Assembly (NCBI RefSeq): GCF_918797505.1
Contig: NC_092802.1
Span: 9,443,480-9,507,479, forward strand
DNA from: Bemisia tabaci
Taxonomy: Eukaryota; Arthropoda; Insecta; Hemiptera; Aleyrodidae
Length of the DNA: 64,000 nt
Direction of reading: 5' to 3'
Under the pieces are notes generated by a model, which did not search any database, had not been told where the DNA came from, and saw only the letters and a list, made by a program, of their open reading frames with translations. Below are positions 44,645-55,029 of this stretch, in pieces (position 1 is the first letter of the stretch; each line of letters opens with the position of its first letter). The position numbers and the translations under genes were made by a program.

Positions 44645-45470
44645 CTCGAAGTTCCTTCCATTCATTCGATGGCCAATTTCATCTCCGGGGAGTTAAAATA
44701 GTTGCTCAAGAAAAATGCAAACTTCCGCAATAGCGTAAGACCGTTAATTGCACTACTGCGTGCTTGCAGCTTTATTCAAAGTTCCTTCAATTAATTCGAT
44801 ATGCAATTTGATCTCCGGGGAGTTAAAATAGTTGCTCGAAAACAACGCAAACTTCAGCAGCGACGTAATATCATTGATACAATTGATTGATCGACCGGTA
44901 CTAACTGATGGTAGTGATGGTGTATAATCTCTAGACGATTTCACTTTTTTTACATTTTACGGTTTTTAGGAATACGACCCGTTTTTTTAACACTGATTCC
45001 TTCAATTGAAGTTCCTTCAATTCATCTGATATGCAATTTGATCTCCGGAGAGTTAAAATAGTTGCTCGAAAACAGCGCTAACTTTCGCAGCGACTTAATA
45101 GCATTATTGATATTATTGATTGATCGACCGGTACTAACTGATCACTGGAAAAAAAAAAAAAAAAAAAACACATTGGATCTAGAGTCGAGACTCTTGAAAA
45201 CATTAACAAGAAAAAGGACTCTTGATTCAATCGGATTTTTGCTTGAATCAAAACAAAATCCGCTTTAATTAAGAGGTTTGGCTCTTGATTTAAGCTAGAT
45301 TCTGATTGAATCAAGAGTAATTTTTCTTGTCGATGTTTTTAAGAGTCTAGACTCTAGATCCAATGAGTTTTTTTTTCCAGTGATGGTTTATAATCTCTAG
45401 ACGATTTCACTCTCTGCACATTTTACGATTTGTAGGAATGCGCCACCTTTTATTAATACTGATTGGTAAA
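44645..45470. repeat. Three tandem segments of ~230 bp, the last interrupted
   Basis: GATCTCCGGGGAGTTAAAATAG (or AGAG variant) occurs near 44680, 44812 and 45041, and TTGATCGACCGGTACTAACTG near 44888 and 45119. Units 2 and 3 are full, and unit 3 carries Fam-A copy 9. Confidence 0.85.
45143..45382 (+). mobile_element. Fam-A hairpin MITE, copy 9 (second subfamily)
   Basis: Long A-run after CACTGG, then GGATCTAGAGTCGAGACTC. The empty site is in the neighbouring tandem unit (ACTAACTGATGG at 44901), giving AT as the duplicated 2 bp. Confidence 0.92.
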
Positions 45471-45478
45471 GAGCTGCG

Positions 45479-45754
45479 AGCTGATTATTAAAATTGATAG
45501 ACAAAGCTGTAGACAAAGGAGACATAGGGAATATGAAGCTATCCAATTGGTTAAAATGGGTGATTCCTATTCATAAATTAAGGGAGAAAATGATGGACTA
45601 ACTATCGGGTCTCTCGTGGGTTGTGGTTAATTAGTCTATTACCTACCTCCGTTGTCCATTGCAACCACCCGCTTGCACCAATAGGATCCATCCATACCTC
45701 TTTTGTGTCCTTTTGTCAATAGCTTTGTCTATCAATTTCAATAATCGGCCCGCG
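45479..45754. mobile_element. Fam-E element
   Basis: CTGATTATTAAAATTGATAGAC at the left and GTCTATCAATTTCAATAATCGG at the right. Confidence 0.85.
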
Positions 45755-45965
45755 GGCCTCTCGGGCGATCGACCCGCTTTCCTCTATCATTTTCTCGATC
45801 CGAAAAAAATCCGAGGCACTTCGATCTGCAACTGCCCTCGCGTTCGACAAAACTCACGATCGGTCGCGGTTTTTGTTTTCGGGGTTTTCGTAATTTTTTC
45901 TCGCGTTGTTTACCGATCGCCCTCGATCGGGAATCGGAGATTCGTCACGGTGGCTTGCCATTTTT
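45755..45965. repeat. Segment duplicated at 52215-52390
   Basis: GGGCCTCTCGGGCGATCG, TATCATTTTCTCGATCCG and CAAAACTCACGATCGGTCGC follow the Fam-E copy both here and at 52215, so Fam-E and this flank were copied together. Confidence 0.8.
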
Positions 45966-46274
45966 AAATCCCGCCATCGGTGCAAAATAGTGCGGATAAT
46001 CGTTCATTTTAGAACCTTAAAAACGATGCCGTAGTTGATATCTTTCTACTCGGCCAGTGCCTGATCGTCATGCCCGATTGCCTTCCTGAGTTTGGCGACT
46101 AGATTACGGTCACTCTCCGTTGCCTGTTACGGGTTAGAATTTGCCGATTTCAACACGGGTTTTCGAGCGTTTTACAGAGATTAAAATCATGATAATATTT
46201 GGATATGATTTAATGCGAAATATAATTTCAAAAACAGTTAAAAGCAAGAGGGGGGATTCTGATGCGTATAGGTA
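45966..46274. other. No recognised feature
   Basis: Intron sequence. Confidence 0.3.
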
Positions 46275-46442
46275 TTCTGCCGTATTAGGGGAAAACGCCG
46301 TATGAACCTTCAGGCGTTGTCAAATTTCCTTTGATAAAACACGAATTTACTGGTAAACTTATGAATATTTTCTTTCGAATTTTTCAGATGATTTTGCTCG
46401 CAATTTCACCTAAAGTTCTGAAAATGTCAAGGAAAAATATTC
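46275..46442. mobile_element. Fam-B left half
   Basis: CTGCCGTATTAGGGGAAAAC through the core to GTCAAGGAAAAATATTC. The right half is missing after the next element. Confidence 0.8.
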
Positions 46443-46841
46443 CTAAGGCCTTGTTTCCACGGGACGTTTTCATGGGATTTTTCCCAAGTTCGAATAGCAG
46501 AAATGAAACTTCTGGGATTTTTCCCAGTCACCGTCTCCACGGGACGAGGCTCATACGGTCCTGCGACCAGTTTGCGCGGGAAGATAACTTAGTTAAAGTC
46601 GAGTATTTAACCGGAATTAAATTATTAATTGCACTCAATTGACAATTATACACATTATTTCAACTAAACAAACATGAAGAATGAAGTAATCAACAAAATA
46701 TCGCACAATTCGTTTACACTTCTTCCTCTTCTCTCAGTGGGTCCTAAGGGTAAAAGGACCATACTTGGCACTGGCAACATCGCAAGTGGGATTTTTCCCC
46801 GGGACAAATCTCGTGAAACGGCCCGTGGAGACAAGGCCTAA
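46443..46841. mobile_element. Inverted-end element, 0.4 kb
   Basis: AAGGCCTTGTTTCCACGGG at the left and CCGTGGAGACAAGGCCT at the right; inner GGGATTTTTCCC motifs on both sides. Confidence 0.8.
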
Positions 46842-47877
46842 GTGATACAGCACAACGAGCTATAAAATTTAGTCGTGAAAAAGATTATCAGTAATCGGAT
46901 GCATAAAATACTAGAGGCGCGAGGTCTCTTTCCGGAGCATCGTAATTTGAAAACAAGACGATCGAAAGCGCGCGGGCCCAAAACAAAACAAGTGTTGGAT
47001 CAAACCGCGCGGTAACGTATTACATAAATCAATACCCTCATCGATTCAATAAGCGATGGGGCATTCAAAAAGACTTATTATGATTAGTATAGCTTTCAAG
47101 CTCGATTATGACACGTACGCTCTCTTTTATTTCACGAGAGTGAGGATTGAGACGTTCTTTGGAACACGTATTTTATTTATTAGTGCCTCCTTTCGTCGGT
47201 TCCTGTTTCGAAATTTAAGCCAGCGACCGGTTGTTAAACTTCTCCTTTTAGCTCCCCTCAAATAATAATCTCATATTTCGTTCGTTTATAGATCACACTT
47301 TCTCATATTACGTTGTTTGCCGGATTAAATAACGTACCAGTGTTCGAAATTCACAGGCGCCATCATCGCGCCAAATGCGCCTAAAAAATCGACCGTGGCG
47401 CCTAAAAAATGAAGGCTCTGCGCCAACGTGGCCCCTCAAAATTGCCCCTTAAAAATCTGAATTTTCATATTAGGTGATTATTTGAAATTTTCAGCACTAC
47501 AAACTTTTCTCTTCCCCAAGTTACAGCTTCTTACTAGTTCTGTTACGAAAACATCTTGCGTCTAACTTTTCACTAAGTGCGCCGTAATATGTAGGCAATA
47601 AGTCATTTTGGCCCCTAAAAAATCTTCAGTGGCGCCTAAAACTCAAAGGTGAGTTTCGAACACTGAACGTAACCACATCTCAAAGTTGCAAAATGTCTAC
47701 TTGTACAAGGAGAGATCATTTCTTATTTGTAAGCGTATGTGTCACAGATTATTTTCCCTCTGGTAATCCACAAAACCGTGCAAAATTTACGATAGGAATT
47801 TCTGAGTCGTACTCCCGTAAAAAAATTTTTTTTGAAGCTGAGTTAAAACTGAAAGTATGTGAACGTAAAAATTAACT
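46842..47877. other. No gene supported
   Basis: Contains spaced phrases GGCGCCTAAAAAAT / GGCCCCTAAAAAATC (47380-47640) that suggest an old repeat, bounded by CAGTGTTCGAAATTCACAGG (47339) and GTGAGTTTCGAACACTG (47650), a likely inverted-end element of about 330 bp. Confidence 0.5.
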
Positions 47878-47885
47878 GTTTCATT

Positions 47886-48750
47886 CAGGGCCGGATTTAC
47901 CTACTTGCCGCCCATGGGCCGCCTGTATTTTGCCGCCCCCTTCTCATTCGTTATGAAACATGAATAAAAACCATCAGGGGCCGGAGGGGGAGGGGCGAAT
48001 AAGACGCGTTTACTCGTGTTGGAAACATTTTTCTGCGAAAGCCCTGTCAACACTACTAGCAAAATCTCCCGGAACCTTGCGCGAAAGTTAAGTTCCGTGA
48101 CCCTATCTCTGTGTGGGCAAGGCCTTCCACATATAAGAAATGAACAAAAAAATTATGAAAGAACAAACATAAGTGTGGTTTAAAAATTTTAACCTCTGCC
48201 TTCGCGCTGCGTTGCTGACCGCACCGTGTTTGACGCAATGCGTGAAGTATGCATGCAGTCTTGTAGGCGTTAGGCGTTTCACGTCGACCGCTGCTGACCG
48301 CGCAGTATTTGACGCAATGCGTGAAGTATTCATGCAGTCTTGTAGGCGCTATGCGTTTCACGTCGACCGCTGCTTACCGCATTGTGTTTGACGCAATGCG
48401 TGAAGTATTCATGCAGTTTCGTAGGCTCTAATGTGTGTTAAATGCCGACCGCTGGGCCGAGGGCTTCTCCTTTTCATCTCAAGTCCTCGTCATCATTGCT
48501 CTCTGCGCCGCGCCGTTCCAGACTCGACTAACTGAAGGTTCTGTCTCTTGTATCATCGAAAGATGACAAAATTAGAACTTTCTATACTCTCTGGAAATGA
48601 GAGATTTTTACGCCTTTTCTTGTTTGTAATTTTTTTTCAGAATCCAATTTGTTTTTATTCCTACTTTTAAAAAATTGCAAAATTTGCCGCCCCCTAAAAT
48701 TTCCGCCATGGGCCGCGGTCCATGTGGCCACCCCCCTAAATCCGGCCCTG
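47886..48750. mobile_element. Fam-K hAT element, complete nonautonomous copy
   Basis: CAGGGCCGGATTTA to TAAATCCGGCCCTG, 865 bp, flanked by GTTTCATT at 47878-47885 and 48751-48758 (perfect 8-bp duplication). The inside has GCCGCCCATGGGCCGC near both ends and a three-unit tandem array. No transposase. Confidence 0.95.
48212..48450. repeat. Three ~78-bp tandem units in Fam-K
   Basis: Each has TTTGACGCAATGCGTGAAGT, ATGCAGTCTTGTAGGCG and CGTTTCACGTCGACCGCTG (last unit diverged). Confidence 0.9.
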
Positions 48751-48990
48751 GTTTCATTTACCAAATCGTTTTTGACAAAATGCAATATTTCACATTCGCA
48801 CGTCGTAGCTTTATTTCAGGGTTTACAAAGTAGATTCCTCGGTCAGGAGCAGTATTGAAATGTGCCTCAAGGCGTAATGGACCGTTTTTTTCTTTTGCCA
48901 AAAATAAAAAATGAAACAGGAAAATTAGCAAAATTCGTTCAATATCTCGATGTTTGTTTATTTCTGGTGAATGTTCGCCGCTACTTACCC

Positions 48991-49264
48991 AGCGGGCTGA
49001 TTATTAATATTTATAGGCAAAGTTATAGACAAAAGACACCAAAGGGAGATGGAACGATTGGCTTGTTTGAAAGGGGTGGTTGTTAAAGATTATGAGGTAA
49101 AATGATGGACTAACTCTGGTCCCGTAGGTTGCCGTTAGTCAGTCATCACTTATCTCTTTTGTGCATCGCAACCACAAGCTTCCTCCAATAGTATTGCGCC
49201 ATTTTCCCTTTTTCATCTTTGGTTATTGCTTTATCTATCAATTCGAATAATTAATCGGCCCGCT
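48991..49264. mobile_element. Fam-E element
   Basis: AGCGGGCTGATTATTAATAT at the left and CTATCAATTCGAATAATTAATCGG at the right (a few bases beyond the 20-mer core). Confidence 0.8.
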
Positions 49265-49497
49265 TGGACCCGGTGCTGGCTCGACAAATGAAGCTCTTGA
49301 TTGCTGAATTTATCGCAGAAATTAGTGGCACCCGAGGTTGGGGTCACCGTACTTGGAACCGTCTGTCGGCCACCGACATCGTACCTCCCTGAGCTGCTGC
49401 GACACCCACTGACGTCAACAATTGAAGCGTCTAGTAATTAGGAAGAGGAATTTAACAGGATCAAGGAACGCCCACCTAGCCCAGCCTAATCTAGAAC
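49265..49497. other. No recognised feature
   Basis: Short intron stretch. Confidence 0.3.
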
Positions 49498-49890
49498 TCT
49501 GCCGCACTGGAAAAAAAAAAACACATTGGATGTAGAGTCCAGACTCTTAAAAACATCGACAAGATAGAGTACTCTTGATTCAATCAGATTTAAGCTTAAA
49601 TCAAGAACCGAGCCTCTTAATTTGAGCGGATTTCCTTTTGATTTAAGCTTAAATCTGATTGAATCAAGAGTCTTTTTTCTTGTCAATGTTTTCAAGAGTC
49701 TGGACTCTAGATCCAATGTGTTTTTTTTTCCAGTGCGTTCTAAGGAAGAACGCCGTACGGACATTCGAGAGTTGCCGAATTTCCCTTGATGAAACGTGTA
49801 TTTTTGACGCAATTTAAGCATTTTTTCCCTTGACATTTTCAGATATTTTAGATTAAATTGCGTACAAAATTGTCTGGAAATTTTGGGGGA
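49498..49890. mobile_element. Fam-B left half split by Fam-A copy 10
   Basis: CTGCCG, then Fam-A, then CGTTCTAAGGAAGAACGCCG. CG is duplicated at the junction. The Fam-B core then stops abruptly where the Fam-J repeat begins. Confidence 0.88.
49505..49735 (-). mobile_element. Fam-A hairpin MITE, copy 10
   Basis: GGATGTAGAGTCCAGACTC and GAGTCTGGACTCTAGATCC ends. Inserted six bases into the Fam-B terminus. Confidence 0.93.
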
Positions 49891-50742
49891 ACACACATCA
49901 TATTATTATTATCCTTTGATAAATTGATTCTTATTTTTTTACCATCAATTGAAATGAGAATAATCAATGCAGAGTGTGCTAATATTTCAAAATCATGAGT
50001 TATAAAACACTAAATATTAAAGCCTAACAGAGCGCAGCCGCGTGCTGCCAGCGCGAGAGGCTCACTGGCGCCTACAAACCTAAGTGGATACTTCACGCAT
50101 TGCACAATGCTTGAAGTATCCACTTAGGTTTGTAGGCGCCAATGCGCGTTACGCGCTGGCCGTGGGCGCGGCCCGTGCGCCGCCTGAAGCAACTATTTCA
50201 CAACAGAGGTGTTGCACAGTATTATTCGAAATTGAGCGTATTAAGAATGACAGGCATCCTTTAAAAGTGCAGATCTTTCCTCGCAAAGAAATCAAGATAC
50301 TTATCGTACACAAGAAAACTCTAAGAGCCTTTAGCTGAGGCAAATATAGACGTTTATCCGGTTCAGGTATAACAAGGTGGGAATTTCTTGAAATATAATT
50401 AAGTCCTGTTACACCAAAGAGGTATAGAGAGTTTTACTGAATTTTGTCTCATTGAATTGACGCTCCCCATTTTTACCAAAACTCTCAACTATTTATTATT
50501 CTCCGTCGGACCAAACAGACAAAACAAAAAAACAAGCAAACCCTCATTCTTCCAAGACATTGTATATTTTCATCCAAAAACGTCGTGAGCAATTGTCGTT
50601 TGTATTTACATGTGGGCCAATTAACTTTGGGTCTCAACTGGCACGTGGACCAAAACTCCCTTGCCGAAAAACGCGTGGACGTTAATTACTGGAAAAAACA
50701 GGTGCGCGGACAAAAAATCGTTGACGAAATGTCCTATAACCG
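49891..50742 (+). mobile_element. Fam-J interspersed repeat, copy 1
   Basis: Matches 55030-55934 from a TATTATTATT(A)TCCTTTGATAAAT start to an AAATGTCCTATAACC end, including the strong hairpin at 50065-50140 and TTTCACAACAGAGGTGTTGC. The class is unknown; no inverted termini were found. Confidence 0.8.
50065..50142. repeat. Fam-J hairpin
   Basis: TGGCGCCTACAAACCTAAGTG and CACTTAGGTTTGTAGGCGCCA around CTTCACGCATTGCACAATGC, with one visible mismatch near the loop. Confidence 0.92.
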
Positions 50743-50817
50743 GGAATTTCGCCAAAATGTGTCAGGGAAATCGGGGAAATGTCAGGGAATTTCATTTTCT
50801 AAATTCTGTCAATCCTG
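50743..50817. mobile_element. Fam-G fragment
   Basis: CGCCAAAATGTGTCAGGGAA and TTCATTTTCTAAATTCTGTC. Confidence 0.6.
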
Positions 50818-50856
50818 ACTTAGAGGCATTAATTATGATTGGTATAATACTAAAAA

Positions 50857-51270
50857 TTATTCATGCTGGCACTCTGATGCTTTGATCTTTTTGGTCGTGG
50901 ATTCGAAAAAGGGCGTTGCTCCTTTTTTTTTTTTGAGGGGGAGGAGAAGGATCTGTTCTCTGTGCTGATTATTCATCAAATTCTTAGCCTCTAATTGGAA
51001 GAAATACGGCATATCCTTGATTTCTAAGAAGCCAATTCGTTGTATTATTCTAACGTCAACAGGATCTTCGATTACACCATCGAGGAGCAATTTTTCTCTT
51101 TTAAGAGCGACTTCCTGTGGCGGCTGTTGTCTTGATGCTGACCTCAAGTCATTTTTTTGTGTGAAAAAATTTCATGGGTCTTCTTTTTTCTCCTCTGCTC
51201 CATGATTTTTCTTTTTAAGGCGGTGTTTATTTTCTCCTATAAGTATCTTAAAAACTTCTTCAGTAAAATG
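50857..51270 (-). pseudogene. Broken coding fragment of unknown function
   Basis: Read on the minus strand from an ATG at about 51268. One frame gives MTHFTEEVFKILIGENK, a Lys-rich stretch ending EEKKEDP, one stop, then without a frame change NFFTQKNDLRSAS, VALKREKLLLDGVIEDPVDV and GFLEIKDMPYFFQLEAKN. The residue composition looks like protein, unlike other frames here. A 12-base A-run (minus-strand sense, about 50921-50932) follows the last protein-like residues. I do not recognise the family. It may be a retrocopy or an exon fragment carried by a transposon; one in-frame TGA argues against a working gene. Confidence 0.45.
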
Positions 51271-51451
51271 AGTCATGCCACTTCTGACGACCCTTAACAA
51301 ACTATGCAATTACCAAAAGCAATCGAATTAATAGCTTTGCAAATATTTCCAAAGCAAGAGCATCAGACATCCGAACGAACGCGGTCAGTTCTGACCTTTC
51401 TTCGATTCTTCTCAAATATTGAATCACGGTGAGCCCACGATTGCCGAATGC

Positions 51452-51615
51452 GCCTGGCGTGGCGTGTTTTGCGATATATCGATTGATCTGCCGTTTAAAC
51501 TCATGGAAAAGGATCGATAGACAGGGTGTTCGCAACGAGCACCTTAATAATCGATTCTTTGCCATAGCTTCAAACGGGGAAATATCAATAATCGATCATT
51601 CACCCCCACGCCACT
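51452..51615. mobile_element. Fam-C hAT MITE
   Basis: CTGGCGTGGCGTGTTTTGCG at the left and CCCACGCCACTG at the right; family interior intact. Confidence 0.85.
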
Positions 51616-51822
51616 GCTCAGGCTTGCGTATTTCTTTTTCTTATCCTCTCCGGCCTCCGGCTCTGACATTCCTCTCCTAACGAAGCAATTGTTCTGCTTC
51701 TTCGCAGCCATCAGGACACTGCATGGAAGTCTCTCCAGATCCATTTAAGCCGTTCCCCCGCCCGCAGGGGTCTTCATTTCCGGTTTCGTGTAGTAATCCC
51801 GTAGAATGATGAGTAAGCGAAT
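51616..51822. other. No recognised feature
   Basis: Short intron stretch with chance frames. Confidence 0.3.
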
Positions 51823-51954
51823 AGTTTTTTACAACATAAAAAAATTGCTATTTTTAAAAATTTTATGGTAGATTTCCATCTACTTTGAAGTTTGTCATAA
51901 ACGGAAAATTTTCATCGTATAATTAGCCTGAGATTCAGGTCCGCCGAATGTCAG

Positions 51955-52214
51955 CGAGCCGATTGTTGAAATTGATAGACAAAGCAATAGACTAAGAAGT
52001 TGTAAGAAGTAGGGAACCATCCAATTGGTTGAAATGGGTGGTTTCTATAGACTAAGGGAGAAAATGATGGACTAACTATCGGGTCTCTCGTGGGTTGTCG
52101 TTCATTAGTCTATTACCAACCTCCTTTGTCCATTGCAACCACCCGATTCCGGACAATAGGATCCATCCATACCTCTTTTGTGTTCTTTGTCTATCAATTT
52201 CAATAATCGGACCG
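51955..52214. mobile_element. Fam-E element in tandem segment 1
   Basis: CCGATTGTTGAAATTGATAG at the left and CTATCAATTTCAATAATCGG at the right. Confidence 0.85.
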
Positions 52215-52520
52215 CGGGCCTCTCGGCTGATCGGCCCTCTTTCCTCTATCATTTTCTCGATTCGAAAAAAAATCCGAGGCACCCAAAGAAACTTCGATCT
52301 GCAACTTCCCTCGTGTTCGACAAAACTCACGATCGGTCGCGGTTTTTGTTTTCAAGGTTTTCGTAATTTTTTCTCGCGTTGTTGACCGATAGTTTTTTAC
52401 ATAATAAAAAATTGCTATTTTTAAAAATTTTATGGCAGATTTGTATCTACCTTGAAGGTTGTCATAAACGGAAAATTTTCATCGTATAATCAGCCTGAGA
52501 TTCAGGTCCGCCGGATGTCA

Positions 52521-52794
52521 GCGAGCTGATTGTTGAAATTGATAGACAAAGTAGTAGACAAAGAAGACTTAAAAAGTATGGAGCTATCCTATTGGTTGTA
52601 ATGAGTGATTCTTAAAAACTAAGGGAGAAAATGATAGACTAATTATAGGGCCCCCCGTGGGTTGCTGTTGGTTAGTCCATCACCTACCTCTTTTGTCCAT
52701 TGCAACCACCCGCTTCCACCGATAGGATCCTTCCATATCCTTTTTGTCTTCTTTGTCCATCGCTATGTCTACCAATTTCAGCAATCAACCCGCA
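52521..52794. mobile_element. Fam-E element in tandem segment 2
   Basis: GCTGATTGTTGAAATTGATAG at the left and CTACCAATTTCAGCAATCAA at the right. Confidence 0.82.
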
Positions 52795-53001
52795 GATCCG
52801 GCCTCCCGGTGCAAGGAGTGCAGCCTGCAGTGTCTGCCCCGTCCCATCCGGTCTTGGGATGATCCAGACGTTGGTTGGAGGTTCTGGTTCGTTGAGTCTT
52901 ATTAATTTTACTCGTCAGCCAGCGCGCGCTGCCATCAAATCCCGGTTTTATGACCCGAGCGCGTCACTCGCTCCGCGTGACTCATCCGGTCAACGGGAAC
53001 G

Positions 53002-53125
53002 CTGTCGTGATAAGGAAGAACGCCGTATGAACTTTTGAGAGTTGCCAAATTTCCTTCGATAAAATGTTTATTTATGAGGAAAGTTATGAATATTTTTCCT
53101 TTGAATTTTCAGAATTTTTAGGTAA
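53002..53125. mobile_element. Fam-B left half
   Basis: CTGTCGTGATAAGGAAGAAC to the core TTTGAATTTTCAGAATTTTTAGG, then replaced by the next repeat. Confidence 0.8.
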
Positions 53126-53402
53126 TGACTGAAATTCAAACGCATTTTCAGGTTAGAAATCGACAGAAGAGGGCGGCACTCATTACTTGAAAGCACTGTT
53201 TTCATTGGCTCTCTGGAGGAATATTGTCACCGATTTCTGTCTTGCTTGAAATTACGTCATTTTTTGTTCACTTACGGCTTTCTCATATGTCTCTTTTTGA
53301 TACAATTAAGATGAATCTAGCTGTTTAAGTAATTTCAGTGATTTCATTTAAAAGTGGTTAGACGAACTTTGATGGAAACTCGATTTCGAGAATTTGACAC
53401 TT
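53126..53402. repeat. Interspersed repeat, inverted partner of 34497-35045
   Basis: AGCACTGTTTTCATTGGCTC, AAATTACGTCATTTTTTG and CGATTTCGAGAATTTGACAC are complementary to the partner. This copy has no Fam-A insertion. Confidence 0.8.
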
Positions 53403-53660
53403 ACTCTGCCGTGCTAAGGAAGAACGCCGTATGAACATTTGAGAGTTGCCAAATTTCCTTCGATATAATGTTTATTTTTCAGGAAAGTTATGAATATTTT
53501 TCCTTTAAATTTTCAGAATCTTTTGGTAAAATTGCGAACTAAATAATCTGAAAAATTGGGAGGAAAATATCGATTAATGTACCAGGAAATTCGCGTTTTA
53601 TCAAAGGAAATTTGGCAACGCCTGCAGGTTCATACGGCGTTTTTCCTTATCACGGCAGTA
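53403..53660. mobile_element. Fam-B MITE
   Basis: CTGCCGTGCTAAGGAAGAAC at the left; GGCGTTTTTCCTTATCACGG at the right. Confidence 0.9.
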
Positions 53661-53709
53661 TTTAGCCTGTCAGTACGGCCTCCGCGGCCGGAGTTTTTTT
53701 TCGGTGTAA

Positions 53710-54119
53710 CAGGGTGTCTACAAGTCCGGAATTTTCGGAAAATCCGGAAATAGTACTAATCTTTTAGGGTGGTCCGGAAGTACTGAAAAAGTGCGGAAAT
53801 TCCGGAAAAAGGTCCGGATTTTTTTTTCATTTTCGCAATTTGAGCGAGAAATTCAAATTTTTTAAATTTGTTGAATTTCGTCAATTGGGAGTTTTGAAAA
53901 AGTACTGAAATTCCGGTAAAAGGTCCGGTTTTTTTTTCATTTTTGTCGCAATTTGAGCGAGAAATTCAAATTTTTTAAATTTTTTGAATTTCGTCAATTG
54001 GGAGCACTGAAAAAGTACTGAATTTTCTCGCTGAGGAGGTACTGAATTTCTCGGGAATGTACTGAAATAGTACCATAAAAGTACTGATTTTTGGCCAGTC
54101 TATTTTAGTAGACACCCTG
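53710..54119. mobile_element. Fam-D element with near-perfect 8-bp target duplication
   Basis: CAGGGTGTCTACAAGTCCGG to TTAGTAGACACCCTG. Flanks CGGTGTAA (53702-53709) and CAGTGTAA (54120-54127) agree at 7 of 8 bases, pointing to the hAT superfamily. The interior holds a direct repeat of about 105 bp (GAGCGAGAAATTCAAATTTT at 53843 and 53955). Confidence 0.88.
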
Positions 54120-54344
54120 CAGTGTAATCAAAACACTTTAAGCGTAAGGTTGGCTGGACATTTCCTCCGGAGAGAAAAGCCTTTAAGACTTTTTGGGTCT
54201 GTTTTCAGCCCACATTTTTTAACTTCATCGCTTTTTTCTAATGGCTTCTCAGAAAACCTGACTACAGTCATTTTTTAAGCAGCCACACCCCAAGATATGA
54301 TTTTAAGGCCGAATTCTAAAATGTTGGTTGTTGGTTTGTTTCAG

Positions 54345-54528
54345 CGTTAACGGAGACGACATCCATTGTTTCGAGGTATACGTGTCGAAGAGTCGGCCTC
54401 ACATGTTCGGGGCCTTGTGCACGACCGAGAGGCGAGTCTGGATGCAGAAGATACTTGAGTGTTTCACCACCGCCTTCCCTCTCAACTATAGCGTCGAATT
54501 CACCCGGGCAGGCTGGTGTTATCTCAAG
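54345..54528 (+). CDS. Second coding exon: end of the PH domain of the ARAP-like gene
   Basis: Seen: acceptor TTGTTTCAG ends at 54344 and donor AAG|GTAAGC starts at 54529. The exon has 184 bases. Its first base C completes the codon begun by AG at the end of the 549-1663 exon (AGC, Ser), and it ends on a full codon. The product, starting VNGDDIHCFEVYV and continuing through FGALCTTERRVWMQKILE, has the last strands and the C-terminal helix with the invariant Trp of a PH domain. AFPLNYSVEFTRAGWCYLK follows, and AGWCYLK looks like the first strand of another PH-like segment. Known: ARAP proteins carry several PH domains in series. Inferred: this is the exon that follows 549-1663, and the rest of the gene lies right of the window. 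ARAP/RhoGAP15B is the best guess; another multi-PH GAP is possible. Confidence 0.82.
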
Positions 54529-54557
54529 GTAAGCTGAGCACCATCAATTCGAACCTC

Positions 54558-54590
54558 TATTCTGCCATGCTAAGGAAGAACGCCGTATGT
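54558..54590. mobile_element. Solo Fam-B terminus
   Basis: CTGCCATGCTAAGGAAGAACGCCGTATG only, about 30 bp downstream of the exon donor at 54529. Confidence 0.75.
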
Positions 54591-54819
54591 AACTTAATTT
54601 TGAGGACCAAGTTTAACAACTATTCTCACGTTCAGAATATACTCTTTTTTTAACTTTTGATTTTTGACATGAGAGGAACGAATAGTTGAATTCAAAACTA
54701 CCAACTCATTTCCTTCCTCCATCCCCCCTCACCCTAAAAACATTCGACTTGGCTAGTATTTGTTGAACCCGGTCCAACTGATGATAGGTCTTCAGAAAAA
54801 AATAGATTCGGCTTGTAAT

Positions 54820-55029
54820 GATTCCGTGCTAACGAAGAACGCCGTATTAGCTTTCAGGCGTTGCTAAATTTTCTGTAATAAAGTATGAATTTCTTGGTAA
54901 GCTCATGAATATTTTTCTTCCAGTCTTATAGTAAATTGTGTTGGCAATTTCACCTAAATTGGCAGAAAATTTCGAAGTAAAATATTAATAACTTTCCTCG
55001 TTGATAAACATTTTATCGAAGGAAAAAAA
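54820..55029. mobile_element. Fam-B left and core, cut by Fam-J
   Basis: TTCCGTGCTAACGAAGAACG to AACATTTTATCGAAGGAAA. The right terminus is absent. Confidence 0.78.

Larger units (their letters stand above)
51823..52810. repeat. Tandem duplication of a ~565-bp segment containing Fam-E
   Basis: ATAGTTTTTTACA, AAAAATTGCTATTTTTAAAA, GGTTGTCATAAACGGAAAAT and GAGATTCAGGTCCGCCG occur at 51823-51960 and again at 52391-52520. Each is followed by a Fam-E copy. The second repeat is diverged downstream. Confidence 0.88.
1664..54344 (+). other. 52.7-kb intron filled with transposable elements
   Basis: GT (GTAAGA) at the left edge, AG (TTTCAG) at the right edge, and matched reading phase (2 bases plus 1 base) on the flanking exons. 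No other convincing exon of this gene was seen between them, though a very small in-phase exon could be missed. Almost all recognisable content is repeats, listed separately. Confidence 0.65.
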
